Assembly (NCBI GenBank): GCA_963210315.1
Contig: OY723263.1
Location: 1 to 64,000 of the forward strand
Direction of reading: 5' to 3'
Origin: Rhynchopus euleeides
Taxonomy: Eukaryota > Euglenozoa > Diplonemea > Diplonemida > Diplonemidae
DNA length: 64,000 nucleotides
Below are positions 44,348-54,295 of this stretch, one piece after another. The position numbers and the translations under genes were made by a program. A model generated the notes under the pieces. It was not told the DNA's origin. It searched no databases and saw only the letters and a list, made by a program, of their open reading frames with translations. Each line of letters opens with the position of its first letter. Within the stretch, counting starts at the first letter, position 1.

Positions 44348-45719
44348 GGAGAAACCTGCCGGTGGTGATGTGGTGCAACAGTACTGTCAGGCCTCAAAGC
44401 ACGACTGCGATAGCACAGTCGATCTGGTGAGGGCATGGGGCAGGGGTGGGGGATGGCCAATGGATGAAGCAGATGAAAGCCGATAGGGGGTCTAGTGGTT
44501 GGGGTGTGGGGGCCTGCTCAGGACGCGGTTGTGCCGTATACTGTTCCTTTCGCAAACAAGTGAAAACAAGTCGAAATATTCGGAACGCATCTTTCCCACC
44601 GCCCCAGCAGCAGGAGCAATCGCAGCGAGCATCACATCGATGCAAGGACAGCAAGCCATTGTATTCCATGCATGTCAACTGCATGCACAACCCAGGAGGC
44701 AGAACCGACGGAATCCAAACTCAAAAACTGACAGCTGTACGCACAGACAGAGTAAAGAGCAAAGGCAAAGAGGTTCTCCGATAGGTTCAAGAAGAATGAC
44801 GGAATTCATACGTACCTGGGACCCCCGTGTTTAGGCCCCGGGTACGGAAGAAAGTTGGCCATACTACGTATTTCGAAGTCCCCTCATAAACCGGAGACAT
44901 TTCGGGTGCGCCATTTTCTTGACGGAAATGGTCCCGTCTACGCTTTGCGCGAAAAGTGAGAACCTACCCTCACCTGCGAGCAGGGAGGCCGAAGCCAGAC
45001 GGGGTGCGGATCGCTTGAGAACACTGCGTCGGCATGCCTATGCAGGGAAGTTCATTGGTTATGGCCAACATTTCTCCGTGATTACATAGCTACTGTAAAC
45101 ATCGAGACATTGGGTCGTGACACCTTCCACGGAGGTGGGATGACGAAACAAAACAAGAATCTCACACATCTGACGGACAAACGACCGACACACACAAAAA
45201 GTAAACGAAGAGGTACGCAGCCTCAATGAGGAGTGGGACCCCCCTGTATCTTGAGGCTCATCAGGCATGGGTTGTCTTGATGAGGTGGAGAAGAGGGATA
45301 TCGAAAGCTACACAATGATCGGCGGAAGATCATCCAAGAGTGGATTATAACACAAAGATTTTGTTCATTCGCAAGTAAGCTTTGGCAGAGGGATGCTGGC
45401 AAGAAAGGCCAGGCGCGCTTCAGTAATTCTCGGTTTCCCGGAAACTCTGAGCACACCCAGCCCTTTTCATGCCGAGCAGATGGAAAGATTGATATTAGTG
45501 AGTAATGATTGTGTCGATCGAGGGGAGAAGGCACGACAGACAAATGAGTCAATTGTGCCAGACTACCACAGCCGAGAGTCACCTCGGCATACGGGAAGTT
45601 GGGATGAGATTAAGCCAGATTCCGGCGCAGGGATGTCGCATGGAACACACAAACGGGCCACCAGGGTCCAGGCATGTGGAGGGGTTCAACAGAATAGAAG
45701 GGAGTCATAAATCAGACCT
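44348..45719. other. Intergenic, no gene seen
   Basis: About 1.4 kb between the two paralogous membrane-protein genes; it should contain the 3' UTR of one and the promoter of the other. GTACCTGGGACCCCCGTG near 44813 recurs in near-identical form at 61388. Confidence 0.5.
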
Positions 45720-48700
45720 TCATACTGGCGAGGCACTGCCGTATCGCCCCCTCCGCAGGGAACCAAAACTCTGGGCGAAAGGGTCCTCGCTGAGTCGCCT
45801 TGGAGCCCGCTTCTGGGTCGGGGAACCCATAGACCTCACTAAAGGGGTTTTGTGTGGCTTGGCCAAGGGCGACCACGACGGCGAATGAGTGGGGGACAAA
45901 CGGACGGAACGGACAGTCTTTGCACGGTGCATTGTAGGTGCGGGGGCTGTGGCATTCAGGCGGGGCGATGTCGGGAGACTCGCCCCCGAGTCATCCTCGT
46001 CGTCGCTGATAACGATATCCAGTGTGCTTGTGCGCTGCAACGACGAAGTCCGGCGGGGTGGGCTCGTGGAGCGCAAGGACCCCATAGATCTGCTGGTTTG
46101 AGCTCGCGGGGAGAGTGTGCTTCGCATGTCGGAGAATGAAATCTGCGTCAGTCCTGCAGCAGTCTTGGAAACGGGCTTATCCAAGGGGTCATCAGAAAGA
46201 GACTCTAGCTCAGTCATGTCCACTGGCTTCTGCACGCCATCGGAAGTATTGTCCCTCGCATCGCACTCACAGTCAAGGAGGGTGCCGTCAAGGTCGCACT
46301 CCTTGTCGGCAGCGAACTCCAGCTTCACGTTGTATCGCAGGAGGTCCATGGTATAGATCATCCCATCGTAAGCGGCCCTGAGCAGTGACAGCACCATCCC
46401 TGTGAACAGGGAGACAGAGGCAACGAGGAGCACAGGGCTGTCACGCTGCTCCATCGCAAACACAACTCCGTAGCCCAACATGCCCAGTGTGGAGAAAATG
46501 TTGGCAGCGAGCACCAAGTGGTTCAGCACACGAGGGATAAAGGGTTTGTGTATGTACACAGAAACAGAGAGCATCAAGAAGACGACACTGATCATGAAGG
46601 CTTTGATTGCACAGCCACGCCACGTCGACACCTGGATCACAGAGAGGGCGACGACGACCGGGACCTGCCCCACCTCGACAAGCACATAGCGCCCGTACTG
46701 TGTGATCCAGGAGTGGGGATTCTGGGTGTAATTCTCGAACAGCACGCCCAGGCGCTCCGTGTGCAGGTGACTGCTGCTGACCCACGTGTGCTTCCCGAAC
46801 ACATACTCCACAACCTTCCCGGTCTTCGTGGGGTGGTAGGTCAGCGTGCGCACCGTCGACACGAAAGCTTTCTCCCAGCAGCTGGCCCACAGCAGCGCGA
46901 ACATCACGAGCATGTACACCAGGCCCACAATGCCGATGGCTGTGTGCCCCGCACTTGTGCCCTCCGACCCTGCCAGCAGCAGCATGGCAGAGTCTGCTGT
47001 ACCGGGCAGGAAGAAGACAGGGAGGAGGACGCAGCACGAGGGGAACCGCAGGTACGTCGCGGCCTCCCGCCAGCCGCCCTCTGGATCGCGCCGCAACCTG
47101 ATCCATGTCCCCACAGCGAGCACCCCCACCCACAGGAGAGTCAGCACCAAGTTGCCGATGACACACCCAGCAGCATCACTGTTGAGGAGGCGTATCCCTG
47201 TCGGGTGGAGCAGCCACGGTAGCTCAACGAGGTTGTGCTCCCCATGCAAACACTCCATCCCGTTGGTGAGGACAGACAGCTGGCCTGCCCCATTCTGCAC
47301 CCACGAAGTCACACGTTCCTGAAGGCTACCTTCTGCAATCGCTGCTGAGATGTCAGGAGTATCACTCGCACTCGTGCCGTTCCCGTCCTCTGACGGCCCG
47401 ACAGATGCAGGGATTGTTGTCGCAGGCGTTTGCGGTGCAGAAGTAAGGGGTGCAGGCGTTGACGGCGAAGGAGATAACGGTGGAGTCGTAGGTGGTGCAG
47501 GCGTTGACGGTGCAGGAGATAATGGGGCAGGCGATTGCGGTGTGGGTGTTGGTGGTGAAGGAGTTGCCGGTGCAGTTGTAGGTGGTGCAGGTGTTGGCGG
47601 TGCGGGCGTTGATGGCACAGGAGTAGATGGTGCAGATGTGAGTGGAGCAGGCGTTCGCGGCGCGGGAGTGGGCGGTGCAGGCGTAGGTGGCGCAAGAGTT
47701 GGGGGCGCAGAAGTGGGTGGTACAGGCGTAGACGGTGCCGGCGATAGTGGAGCAGGCGTTGGGGGTGCAGGGGTTGGTGGCGCGGGAGTTGGCGGTGCAG
47801 GTGTGAGTGGAGCAGTCGTTGGTGGCGCAAGAGTTAGGGGCGCAGAAGTGGGTGGTGCAAGCGTTGGGGGCGCAGGAGTAGACGGTGCAGGCGTTGGTGG
47901 CGCGGGAGTTGGCGGTGCAGGTGTGAGTGGAGCAGTCGTTGGGGGTGCAGGAGTGGGCGGTGCAGGCGTTGGTGGCGCAGAAGTGGGTGGTGCAGGCGTA
48001 GACGGTGCCGGCGATAGTGGTGCAGGCGTTGGCGGTGCGGGTGTGAGTGGAGCAGGCGTTGGTGGTGCAGAAGTGGGTGGTGCCAGCGTTGGGGGCGCAA
48101 GAGTTAGTGGGGCAGGAGTCGGAGGTGCAGGAGTGGGTGGTGCGGGCGTCGGTGGCGCAGGTGTTAGTGGAGCAGGAGTCGGGGGCGAAAGCGTTTGGGG
48201 TGCAGGAGTCGACGGAGCAGGCGTTGGTGGCGCAGGAGTCGGTGGTGCAGGCGTTGGCGGTGCGGGTGTGAGTGGAGCAGGCGTTGGGGGTGCAGGAGTC
48301 GGTGGTGCAGGTGTTGGCGGTGCAGGTGTGAGTGGAGCAGGCGTTGGGGGTGCAGGAGTTGGTGGTGCAAGAGTTAGTGGGGCAGGAGTCGGAGGTGCAG
48401 GAGTGGGTGGTGCGGGCGTCGGTGGCGCGGACGTCGGCGGTGCAGGAGTCGGAGGTGCAGGAGTGGGTGGTGCAGGAGTCGGCGGTACGGGTGTGGGTGG
48501 CGCGGGAGTCGGTGCAAGTGTTGGTGGAGCAGGAGTTGGGGGCGAAGGAGTTGGTGGTGCCGGCGTTGGAGGCGCAGGAGTTGGTGGTGCAGGCGTTGGG
48601 GGCGCAGGAGTTGGTGGTGCAGGCGTTGGAGGCGCAGGTGTTGGTGGTGCCGGCGTCGGGGGGGCCGGCGTTCGCGGGGCCGGGGTAGGTGGGGCCGGTG

Positions 48701-49187
48701 TTGGTGGGGCCGGTGTCGGTGGTGCCTGAGTGAGCGGAGTGAGGGACCAGAGCTGCTCGTCCTGACCTGTGCACGTCTCTTGCACGACCTTGCCGCCATC
48801 CAAGGTCTCGGAACCAGATTCTACGCGCAGACATTTCTCGCTGACTTTCATCTTCAGCACATAGTAGTCGCCAGTCTGGTGGACGTACTGGAGGTAAATG
48901 TACTCTCGCGCCGCCGCACAACCGAAAAGGAGAATCTCAGCACCGTCCGCGACACTTGAATCCTTGACGCCCAGGCACGTTGATGCTGCCTCATTCCTGT
49001 ACCTCGTCCATCCGCCGACACCAACCACGCGCCACATCTGCTCGCTCGCACCTTGGCTCTCCGGTTGCTGGACCACCTGCGCTCCCGTAATGCTGAGAAG
49101 CATACCAGACTTCTTCGATCTGATATGAAAAGAGGTTGCCACGGCACCCGAAATGTACAGGAGGAAACATGCTGCATGCCGGAGCAT
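45720..49187 (-). CDS. Lectin-headed membrane protein with very long APPTP stalk (paralogue 2)
   Basis: Uninterrupted 1155-aa frame from ATG 49187. A signal peptide (about 1-18) precedes a beta-trefoil, ricin-B-like head with QMW (50-52) and QLW (145-147). A stalk of about 440 residues follows, built from the pentapeptide A-P-P-T-P and variants with L, S or V. Next comes a multi-pass membrane region (about 650-960) with [16 protein letters not shown], comparable to LHPTQWVVGGSEGLG of the neighbouring paralogue, and [10 protein letters not shown], comparable to LHPTHIGMFF. The C-terminal 170 residues are Ser/Arg-rich with acidic DDEDDS and could be phosphorylated. Stalks of this kind are usually heavily O-glycosylated and lift a binding domain from the cell surface. 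Confidence 0.77.
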   Translation of the reverse strand: MLRHAACFLLYISGAVATSFHIRSKKSGMLLSITGAQVVQQPESQGASEQMWRVVGVGGWTRYRNEAASTCLGVKDSSVADGAEILLFGCAAAREYIYLQYVHQTGDYYVLKMKVSEKCLRVESGSETLDGGKVVQETCTGQDEQLWSLTPLTQAPPTPAPPTPAPPTPAPRTPAPPTPAPPTPAPPTPAPPTPAPPTPAPPTPAPPTPAPPTPSPPTPAPPTLAPTPAPPTPVPPTPAPPTPAPPTPAPPTSAPPTPAPPTPAPPTPAPLTLAPPTPAPPTPAPLTPAPPTPAPPTPAPPTPAPLTPAPPTPAPPTPAPPTPAPSTPAPQTLSPPTPAPLTPAPPTPAPPTPAPPTPAPLTLAPPTLAPPTSAPPTPAPLTPAPPTPAPLSPAPSTPAPPTSAPPTPAPPTPAPPTTAPLTPAPPTPAPPTPAPSTPAPPTLAPPTSAPLTLAPPTTAPLTPAPPTPAPPTPAPPTPAPLSPAPSTPVPPTSAPPTLAPPTPAPPTPAPRTPAPLTSAPSTPVPSTPAPPTPAPPTTAPATPSPPTPTPQSPAPLSPAPSTPAPPTTPPLSPSPSTPAPLTSAPQTPATTIPASVGPSEDGNGTSASDTPDISAAIAEGSLQERVTSWVQNGAGQLSVLTNGMECLHGEHNLVELPWLLHPTGIRLLNSDAAGCVIGNLVLTLLWVGVLAVGTWIRLRRDPEGGWREAATYLRFPSCCVLLPVFFLPGTADSAMLLLAGSEGTSAGHTAIGIVGLVYMLVMFALLWASCWEKAFVSTVRTLTYHPTKTGKVVEYVFGKHTWVSSSHLHTERLGVLFENYTQNPHSWITQYGRYVLVEVGQVPVVVALSVIQVSTWRGCAIKAFMISVVFLMLSVSVYIHKPFIPRVLNHLVLAANIFSTLGMLGYGVVFAMEQRDSPVLLVASVSLFTGMVLSLLRAAYDGMIYTMDLLRYNVKLEFAADKECDLDGTLLDCECDARDNTSDGVQKPVDMTELESLSDDPLDKPVSKTAAGLTQISFSDMRSTLSPRAQTSRSMGSLRSTSPPRRTSSLQRTSTLDIVISDDEDDSGASLPTSPRLNATAPAPTMHRAKTVRSVRLSPTHSPSWSPLAKPHKTPLVRSMGSPTQKRAPRRLSEDPFAQSFGSLRRGRYGSASPV
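47400..48730 (-). repeat. 15-bp coding minisatellite for the APPTP stalk
   Basis: About 88 degenerate 15-bp units with plus-strand consensus GGTGCAGGAGTTGGT, in phase with the reading frame of the membrane protein. The plus strand gives an artefactual Gly/Val/Ala frame. The repeat is expected to vary in length between alleles. Confidence 0.85.
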
Positions 49188-50254
49188 GTTTTATCGGCAG
49201 CACAGCCAAGTGCGCGGTATGCTGTGGAGTGATGATGAAGTGTAGGATCGCACATGACAACAAGAAAAAGCGCCTCAGAAGAGGAATCGGTGAGGGTTGT
49301 TGTGGTGCCACTACAGCGCAACTTTCGGCGACATCCAATCTCTCTGCATGACACTTGGATGATGTGGCTGTCGTGTTGCTGGGTCTCAAGTGGCACGCAT
49401 GTGGGATGGGGCGGGGGGGTGCGGCAGGTGCTCCTCATCAACTGCTGATCCGCCGCAGCAGGTTCCCCTGTGGGCTGTTGTGTGGGCCTCGGATCGTAAC
49501 CCCCTGTAGAACCACTGAAACCCTGTTGTTGGAGTCGCGGTCTACTCTTGCACCGCCCACAGTCTGATGAAGCTGGTGTTCCATCCAGATCCAGACGACA
49601 CGGAAAGTGCCCCAGTTGCACACGACCTGGTCGTGCGTACTGAGTTTTTGAGTGAGGCGAACACAAAAGGAAAGGACAAGGGGGCGCTGTCAGGTTTCCA
49701 AGTTCTGCGTGTCCAGGGCATAACCCTTGAGGCCAGAGAAACTTCAGAAAGTAGAGTTCAGACCCCACTTCGACGGCGTGCCTCACGGAATCAACACCCG
49801 ACAGACGGAGTTGAGGACCAAACGATTCGCCACCACACCATGAAACTACTGCTACTAATCATGAATGTGTACATAAGTAATGGATCGAGAACGAAGTTCG
49901 AAGGCTGGGTTGTGCACCCACTAACATCGAACATGAGCAGGGCCTCCTTGATAGCTGTCGGTGCCCGAATGATTTCGCATGAGACTGAAAATTCCTGGTC
50001 CTGAACCAACAGACACACGTGGGCCCCACTGCACGGGAACCCCTTCTGCAACACTCCAGTGAGTCACGCAAAAGTGTCACTTCAACTCTGCCGCTCTCTC
50101 TCTACTGTATGATACTTCGTTTGATGCGTTGACGCTTCCACACGGCCCGCTGCTCGTCGGTCGGCACCCACTGAGGGTTGAGTCGTAGCCGCTTCGTGCG
50201 TGCGATGATGAATATGCGTTGTAGGAGTAGGTTGCCTCTGTGGTTTGCGCAGTG
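49188..50254. other. Intergenic, no gene seen
   Basis: About 1.1 kb upstream of the lectin-headed gene. Near 50123-50142 the motif GCGTTGACGCTTCCACAC occurs; it recurs at about 60492 and, in part, in the 3' block of the SINE-like repeats. No coding domain seen. Confidence 0.5.
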
Positions 50255-50274
50255 TCCTTTTTTTTTTTTTTTTT

Positions 50275-50391
50275 GCATGTTACCCACTGGGCCACTTCCC
50301 CGCTTGGCGGCAGCGGGTGAGGCGGTCGCCGGGCCACAGTAGGAGGCATTTCGCCTTGTGACGCCTCTCGCTCCCTGGTTGCCTTGAGTGC
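50275..50391 (-). repeat. 117-bp LINE 3' tail, copy 1
   Basis: Matches 53146-53262 with a single difference (A against G in CACAGTAGGAGGC). On the minus strand it begins GCACTCAAGGCAACCAGG and ends AGTGGGTAACATGC followed by poly(A). It is the conserved 3' end recognised by the LINE machinery, or at least shared by both elements. Confidence 0.9.
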
Positions 50392-50655
50392 CGTGTTGCT
50401 CTGGCCCTCGGGCGGGGAATCGCGTCAGGCCAAACAGCCACTGCGAGGACGTCTCCCCTTGAAAGGAAAGGAAGAAATGGGGGTATTAGGGGAGGGGGGA
50501 CAGTGAGAAAAGAGGGTGGAGGTTATGTTTGTGGAGGGGTCTTGGCTGTTGCCATTAGGCAGGCCCTTGTTTCACGACACTGTGTGCTGAGTTTCCTGTG
50601 AAGCACGGATGCTGGTAAGCAGCCATGGGTCACAGCTACGCACGAGGGAGGAATA

Positions 50656-52971
50656 TTAAACGTGTAAAGCCGTTTGTGCTGGGCGGCAACCCCGTGTAAC
50701 TCTCACGTATTCCTCCAGCTTGCCCGGCAGTAGGCCTGCCGCCACCAGGTATCGCAGTGCCGCGCCCGGCTGCCCCAGCAGGATGTTATGCGGTGATCCC
50801 GCTACACCTAGTCGGCTTCGTAGTCGTGTCGTGTGCGGGCAGGTGGCAAAAACGTGTTGCACCGTGCTGTTTTGTCCGCAGAGCGTGCATGCAGGGACCC
50901 CGTCAGACGTGTCGAAGTCGTATACCAGGCGATGCCGCCGGGTCCTCAGTTTGCGTATCTCAGTGTCTCCAAGTCTTGTGAGGCCCTCTACGCGCAACGG
51001 GGGTCTGCGAGGTGGCGCGTCTGTAGCACCCGAGTAGTACAGTGTATCCCGCCGTGGCGGCGGCATCTCCCCACGGATGGCACGCTTCGCCGCTGCCTTC
51101 GCAGTGGCGAATGGGATGCGGGTCTGGGGCGCTTGTTTCAACCCCTCCTTTGTTAGGGCATCTGCTGCCTCATTTCCCGCGACACCGACGTGTGAGGGGA
51201 CGTAGCGGAGATGCAGCGTGGTGTCCTTTTGTAAAGCCAGTTCACGGATGGTTTCCCATAGCTTGTGTTCGAGGTCCTCACGGGCGCGGTGAGGTCCCGT
51301 CTGCAGGGCCTGCAGCACAGACATCGAATCCGTTATGACCGCACAGTGGTCCCCCGGTGACACCAGTGTGGTCAATGCCTCCATCGCACGCACAAGCGCC
51401 AGCAACTCTGCTTGGAAGCTGGAGGCGATTCTGCCAGCCTCGTGGCTGCTCTCCAGGTGTGGGGCGTTTGGCGTGTCTCCGCGATAGATTACCACCGCCC
51501 CCGCACCTCGGCCGTCGCTGACGCAGCCATCGGTGTACGCGTGCCATGCGCAGTCAGGCAAGTCCCGCAGCATCATCTGTGCAGATATGAAAAGCGAGTC
51601 GTTGGAGTATTTCGTCCGGGATGCGATGATGCCTGGGAGGGAGGTGCGGATGTCGATGTGCTCCGCGATCGCATTCCACTCCCATGGGTGCGTGGGGGTA
51701 GCCACGTGGAGGGGAGCGGCCTCTCGCTTTGGCATGGTCTCCCCAGATAAACCACACTCAGCGGAGGTGCATCTCGCTTGGTGCAACCAGCTGTACTTTG
51801 GTCCTACCAGGGTCGTCACCGCATTTCCTGGGGTACCGTCGAGCCTCCTGAAGCGTTCGTAGGTTGTGGCCACCGCTGTGTCGAGGATCGCGGAGAAGGT
51901 GTCTAGGTGGGCCTCCCAGAGCAGGTCCTCAGTGCGCGTGCTGGTAGGGCAACCGGTGATGAAGCGCGCTGCCTGGTGGTGCAGCCTCTCCAGCTCCGCC
52001 CGCATGGTATTGCTGAGAAGGGGGCCGTACACCCCGAGCGCATAGCTCACCGCCGGTAATGCATACGTGAGGTAGGCTGTGCGCAGTGTGTGCGCATTAC
52101 ACCCCCACGATGAGCCTGCGAGCATCTTCACCACATTCAGGCGTTGTAGCAGCTTGTCTATAACCCGCTCATGATGGTACTGCATGCTGCACGTAGGGTC
52201 CAGCGTGACTCCTAAGTAGCGTGGTGTCGTGGTGCGTTTCACAGGTGTGCCGTCTGGGTAGGCGAGCAGGGGGCCTTCCGCAACCTCCCGTAGGGCCCCC
52301 CGTTTCCCGAACACCGTGTGCTCCGTCTTTTCTCTCGAGATCTCCAGGCCACGTGTCGGTCCTTCTGCGCAGAGCAGTTCCAGCGCCTGCTGCGCCTTCG
52401 CTGCCACCTGTTCGATGTTGCTCCCAGATACTACAATCGCGATGTCGTCAGCATATATCGCCGGTCGGACGTCGTGCCCGAGGCCCGCCAGCAGCTCCGC
52501 CATTTCGTCCATCACGATGTTGAAGAGAAGAGGGGATAGGACCGTGCCCTGCGGTACCCCCTCCTTCATCTCGTACAGCCCGCTGGTCGCACCCTCCACA
52601 GATACCCGTGCCCGTCGATTTGTCAGGAAGGCTGTGAGCCAGGTGCGGTATCGACGCGGGAAGCCCATTTCCTCTATCCTGCGCAGTACGATATCCCGTT
52701 TTACGCGATCGAAAGCCTGCTGCATGTCTACGAAGAGGACCACCGATACCCGTGGTTTCCGCTGGGGCTTCGGGATAATTCTGATGGAGTAGGGCCCCGT
52801 CTGCTCCGTTTCATCCGGAGGTTCCTGTACGAGCTGTACGATATGCGCTAGTTGGTCTTCTGTGGAGCGCAGCTTTCTGAAACCTGCCTGCACTGGGTGG
52901 TGCTGAGCGCAGGGCAGCGTGTCGTCCTCCATGAGCTGGACCAGACGCGCCTTTATCATCCTTTCCAGCAC
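50656..52971 (-). CDS. Non-LTR retrotransposon reverse transcriptase - RNase H - CCHC (partial ORF2)
   Basis: Open frame of 771 aa without internal stops. The RT shows QAGFRKLRSTEDQL (29-41), FVDMQQAFDRV (catalytic Asp 82), EGVPQGTVLSPLLFNI (137-152) and IYADDIAIV (YADD 173-176). An RNase H1 domain follows with Asp481 (YTDG), Glu522 (QAELLAL), Asp548 (ITDS) and PSHVGVAGNEAADAL (His594, Asp604). Near the C-terminus CTLCG-x7-H-x4-C forms a zinc knuckle. The RT-RNaseH-knuckle order places it among I/Ingi/R1/Jockey-related LINEs. The start at 52971 is arbitrary: RT-like residues continue upstream (SVPVLERMIKARL) until a stop near 53020, and the endonuclease is missing. All visible catalytic residues are intact, pointing to a young copy. 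Confidence 0.9.
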   Translation of the reverse strand: MLERMIKARLVQLMEDDTLPCAQHHPVQAGFRKLRSTEDQLAHIVQLVQEPPDETEQTGPYSIRIIPKPQRKPRVSVVLFVDMQQAFDRVKRDIVLRRIEEMGFPRRYRTWLTAFLTNRRARVSVEGATSGLYEMKEGVPQGTVLSPLLFNIVMDEMAELLAGLGHDVRPAIYADDIAIVVSGSNIEQVAAKAQQALELLCAEGPTRGLEISREKTEHTVFGKRGALREVAEGPLLAYPDGTPVKRTTTPRYLGVTLDPTCSMQYHHERVIDKLLQRLNVVKMLAGSSWGCNAHTLRTAYLTYALPAVSYALGVYGPLLSNTMRAELERLHHQAARFITGCPTSTRTEDLLWEAHLDTFSAILDTAVATTYERFRRLDGTPGNAVTTLVGPKYSWLHQARCTSAECGLSGETMPKREAAPLHVATPTHPWEWNAIAEHIDIRTSLPGIIASRTKYSNDSLFISAQMMLRDLPDCAWHAYTDGCVSDGRGAGAVVIYRGDTPNAPHLESSHEAGRIASSFQAELLALVRAMEALTTLVSPGDHCAVITDSMSVLQALQTGPHRAREDLEHKLWETIRELALQKDTTLHLRYVPSHVGVAGNEAADALTKEGLKQAPQTRIPFATAKAAAKRAIRGEMPPPRRDTLYYSGATDAPPRRPPLRVEGLTRLGDTEIRKLRTRRHRLVYDFDTSDGVPACTLCGQNSTVQHVFATCPHTTRLRSRLGVAGSPHNILLGQPGAALRYLVAAGLLPGKLEEYVRVTRGCRPAQTALHV

Positions 52972-53145
52972 CGGTACGCTGCACGTGTGAAGGCTGCAAG
53001 GGGCGTGCTCTTTGCTCTTGCCTCATAATGCCCTCGGGATTTCTCACCCTTGAGGCTGGCTGCGGAGGAAAGCTCGCAGACAATGTTGTGCAGAGGGGTC
53101 ATGAACTGTTCGGGGTCCGCTCCGTCTATCTGCATGTTTTTTTTT

Positions 53146-53262
53146 GCATGTTACCCACTGGGCCACTTCCCCGCTTGGCGGCAGCGGGTGAGGCGGTCGC
53201 CGGGCCACAGTGGGAGGCATTTCGCCTTGTGACGCCTCTCGCTCCCTGGTTGCCTTGAGTGC
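53146..53262 (-). repeat. 117-bp LINE 3' tail, copy 2
   Basis: 116 of 117 positions equal to 50275-50391. Here it is fused to the zinc-finger coding region, and its poly(A) is only 9 long. Confidence 0.9.
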
Positions 53263-53918
53263 ATGTATCCGAATACCTCCCTTATGCGCTCGAAGCAGTT
53301 GCGCATTGTACGTTCCGGTTCCTCCGCCCCGTTTTGGATTTCGGCCTCCCGGAACACGCGGGAGAGCTCCGACTTGATGAGGCGCCTCCCGTGAGGCGTC
53401 TCCACTGCCGGCCTCCACGTCGGCACCACGTGGGCTGAGAAGCTCGCCGGGAGGTCCTCGTCCGCCCGGTCCTGGCGGGTCCGCATCGTCTTGAGCTCCG
53501 CCTCCAGCGCGTCCACCCTCTTCTGCGTCTTCCTCATCCAAGCCTTCATGTCTGCGAGGGTCATCTCTCCCTCGAAAGGATCGGTCTCCTCGGCCGCCCC
53601 CGGGGCGTCCCCGTCGTCGTCGGCTGCGTCGTTTGCAGCGTCGGCCGCCTTCTGTGCAGCCTTGGCCCATGTGCATGGGGGGCATACCCAGCCTGCCTCC
53701 CCCCCTTGCTCTAGGAACTCCTCGGCCTTTTGCGGGGGGAGTTCCTTCCTCACGCAACTGCGGTCTGTGGTGCCACCGCACTCGTGGCAGTTAAACACAC
53801 CCACCCCTGTGTGTGTGTCATCGCAGTGGGCGAAGATGCAGGCCTGCCGTGGCGCTGCTGCCTCTGTGCCTTCTGCGAGGGCCGGGACCTCCAAAGTCTG
53901 CCAGCATGGGTCTGACAT
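53151..53918 (-). pseudogene. Cysteine-rich gag-like ORF1 protein, truncated by internal deletion
   Basis: Frame of 255 aa from ATG 53918. Near the N-terminus is a finger with spacing C-x4-C-x11-C-x2-C-x7-C-x23-C-x2-C (from CIFAHC to CPPC). An acidic linker, a coiled-coil stretch (MKAWMRKTQKRVDALEAELK) and a helical domain with VETPHGRRLIKSEL and AEIQNG follow. The last 35 or so residues come from the LINE 3' tail read in frame and are not original. The protein coded at 57609-58646 has the identical cysteine spacing and the same domain order. A nucleic-acid-binding chaperone role, as for LINE ORF1/Gag proteins, is inferred. Confidence 0.72.
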
Positions 53919-53939
53919 TTCACTACCTGGAGGGGTTGG

Positions 53940-54295
53940 TTACGCCGGCGGCGTGTGTTATTCCTCTTTTGGCACTCGGAAGTGTTTGATTTTTGAACGC
54001 CAGCGACGTGGTTATTTTTGTTGACACTCGGAAGTGATCGTTTAGAGACGCCCGCGGCGTGTGTTTTCACACTCGGAAGTGTTTAATGTGGAAACGCCAG
54101 CGACGTGATTATTTTCCTTGACACCCGGATGTTCGTTTAAGAAACGCCGGCGGCGTGTGTTTCTCCCCTCTCGACACTCGGAGGTGTCCGCTTGGGAACG
54201 CCGAAGCGTGTGTTTTTCCCTCTCTCGACACCCGAAAGTGTTCGCTTTGAAACGCCGAAACGTGTGTTTTCCTACTCTCGACACCCGGAGGGAGG
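53940..54295. repeat. Tandem about 52-bp monomers, array 1 (about 6 units)
   Basis: Degenerate units containing ACGCC(GG/GA)xGCGTGTGTTT, then CTCTCGACACCCG, then AAGTGTTCGCTTTGAA. They lie directly upstream (minus strand) of the zinc-finger start codon, the position of promoter monomers in some LINEs. A second array lies at 59530-60055 in the same orientation. Confidence 0.8.

Larger units (their letters stand above)
50258..53136 (-). mobile_element. 5'-truncated LINE-type retrotransposon with poly(A) tail
   Basis: On the minus strand, RT/RNase H coding sequence (to 50656) is followed by a 3' UTR and then a 117-bp tail (50391-50275). It ends in an uninterrupted poly(A) of 17 (T run 50258-50274). 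No endonuclease domain is present upstream of the RT. The 5' end stops close to the poly(A) of the adjacent element at 53137-53145, so the copy is 5'-truncated. The target-site duplication was not identified. Confidence 0.8.
53137..54295 (-). mobile_element. Non-autonomous LINE derivative: 5' monomers + ORF1 part + 117-bp tail
   Basis: Minus-strand order: tandem about 52-bp monomers (54295-53940), start of a zinc-finger protein (53918), then an abrupt junction at about 53262 to the same 117-bp tail and a poly(A) of 9 (53145-53137) as the LINE next to it. GCACTCAAGG lies at the junction in both elements. The layout is that of an internally deleted LINE keeping only its two ends, comparable to RIME/ingi pairs of trypanosomes. 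Confidence 0.68.

Noticed and set aside
47350-48729. Plus-strand frame rich in Gly, Val and Ala (459 codons)
   Set aside because: Antisense shadow of the APPTP stalk coded on the minus strand.
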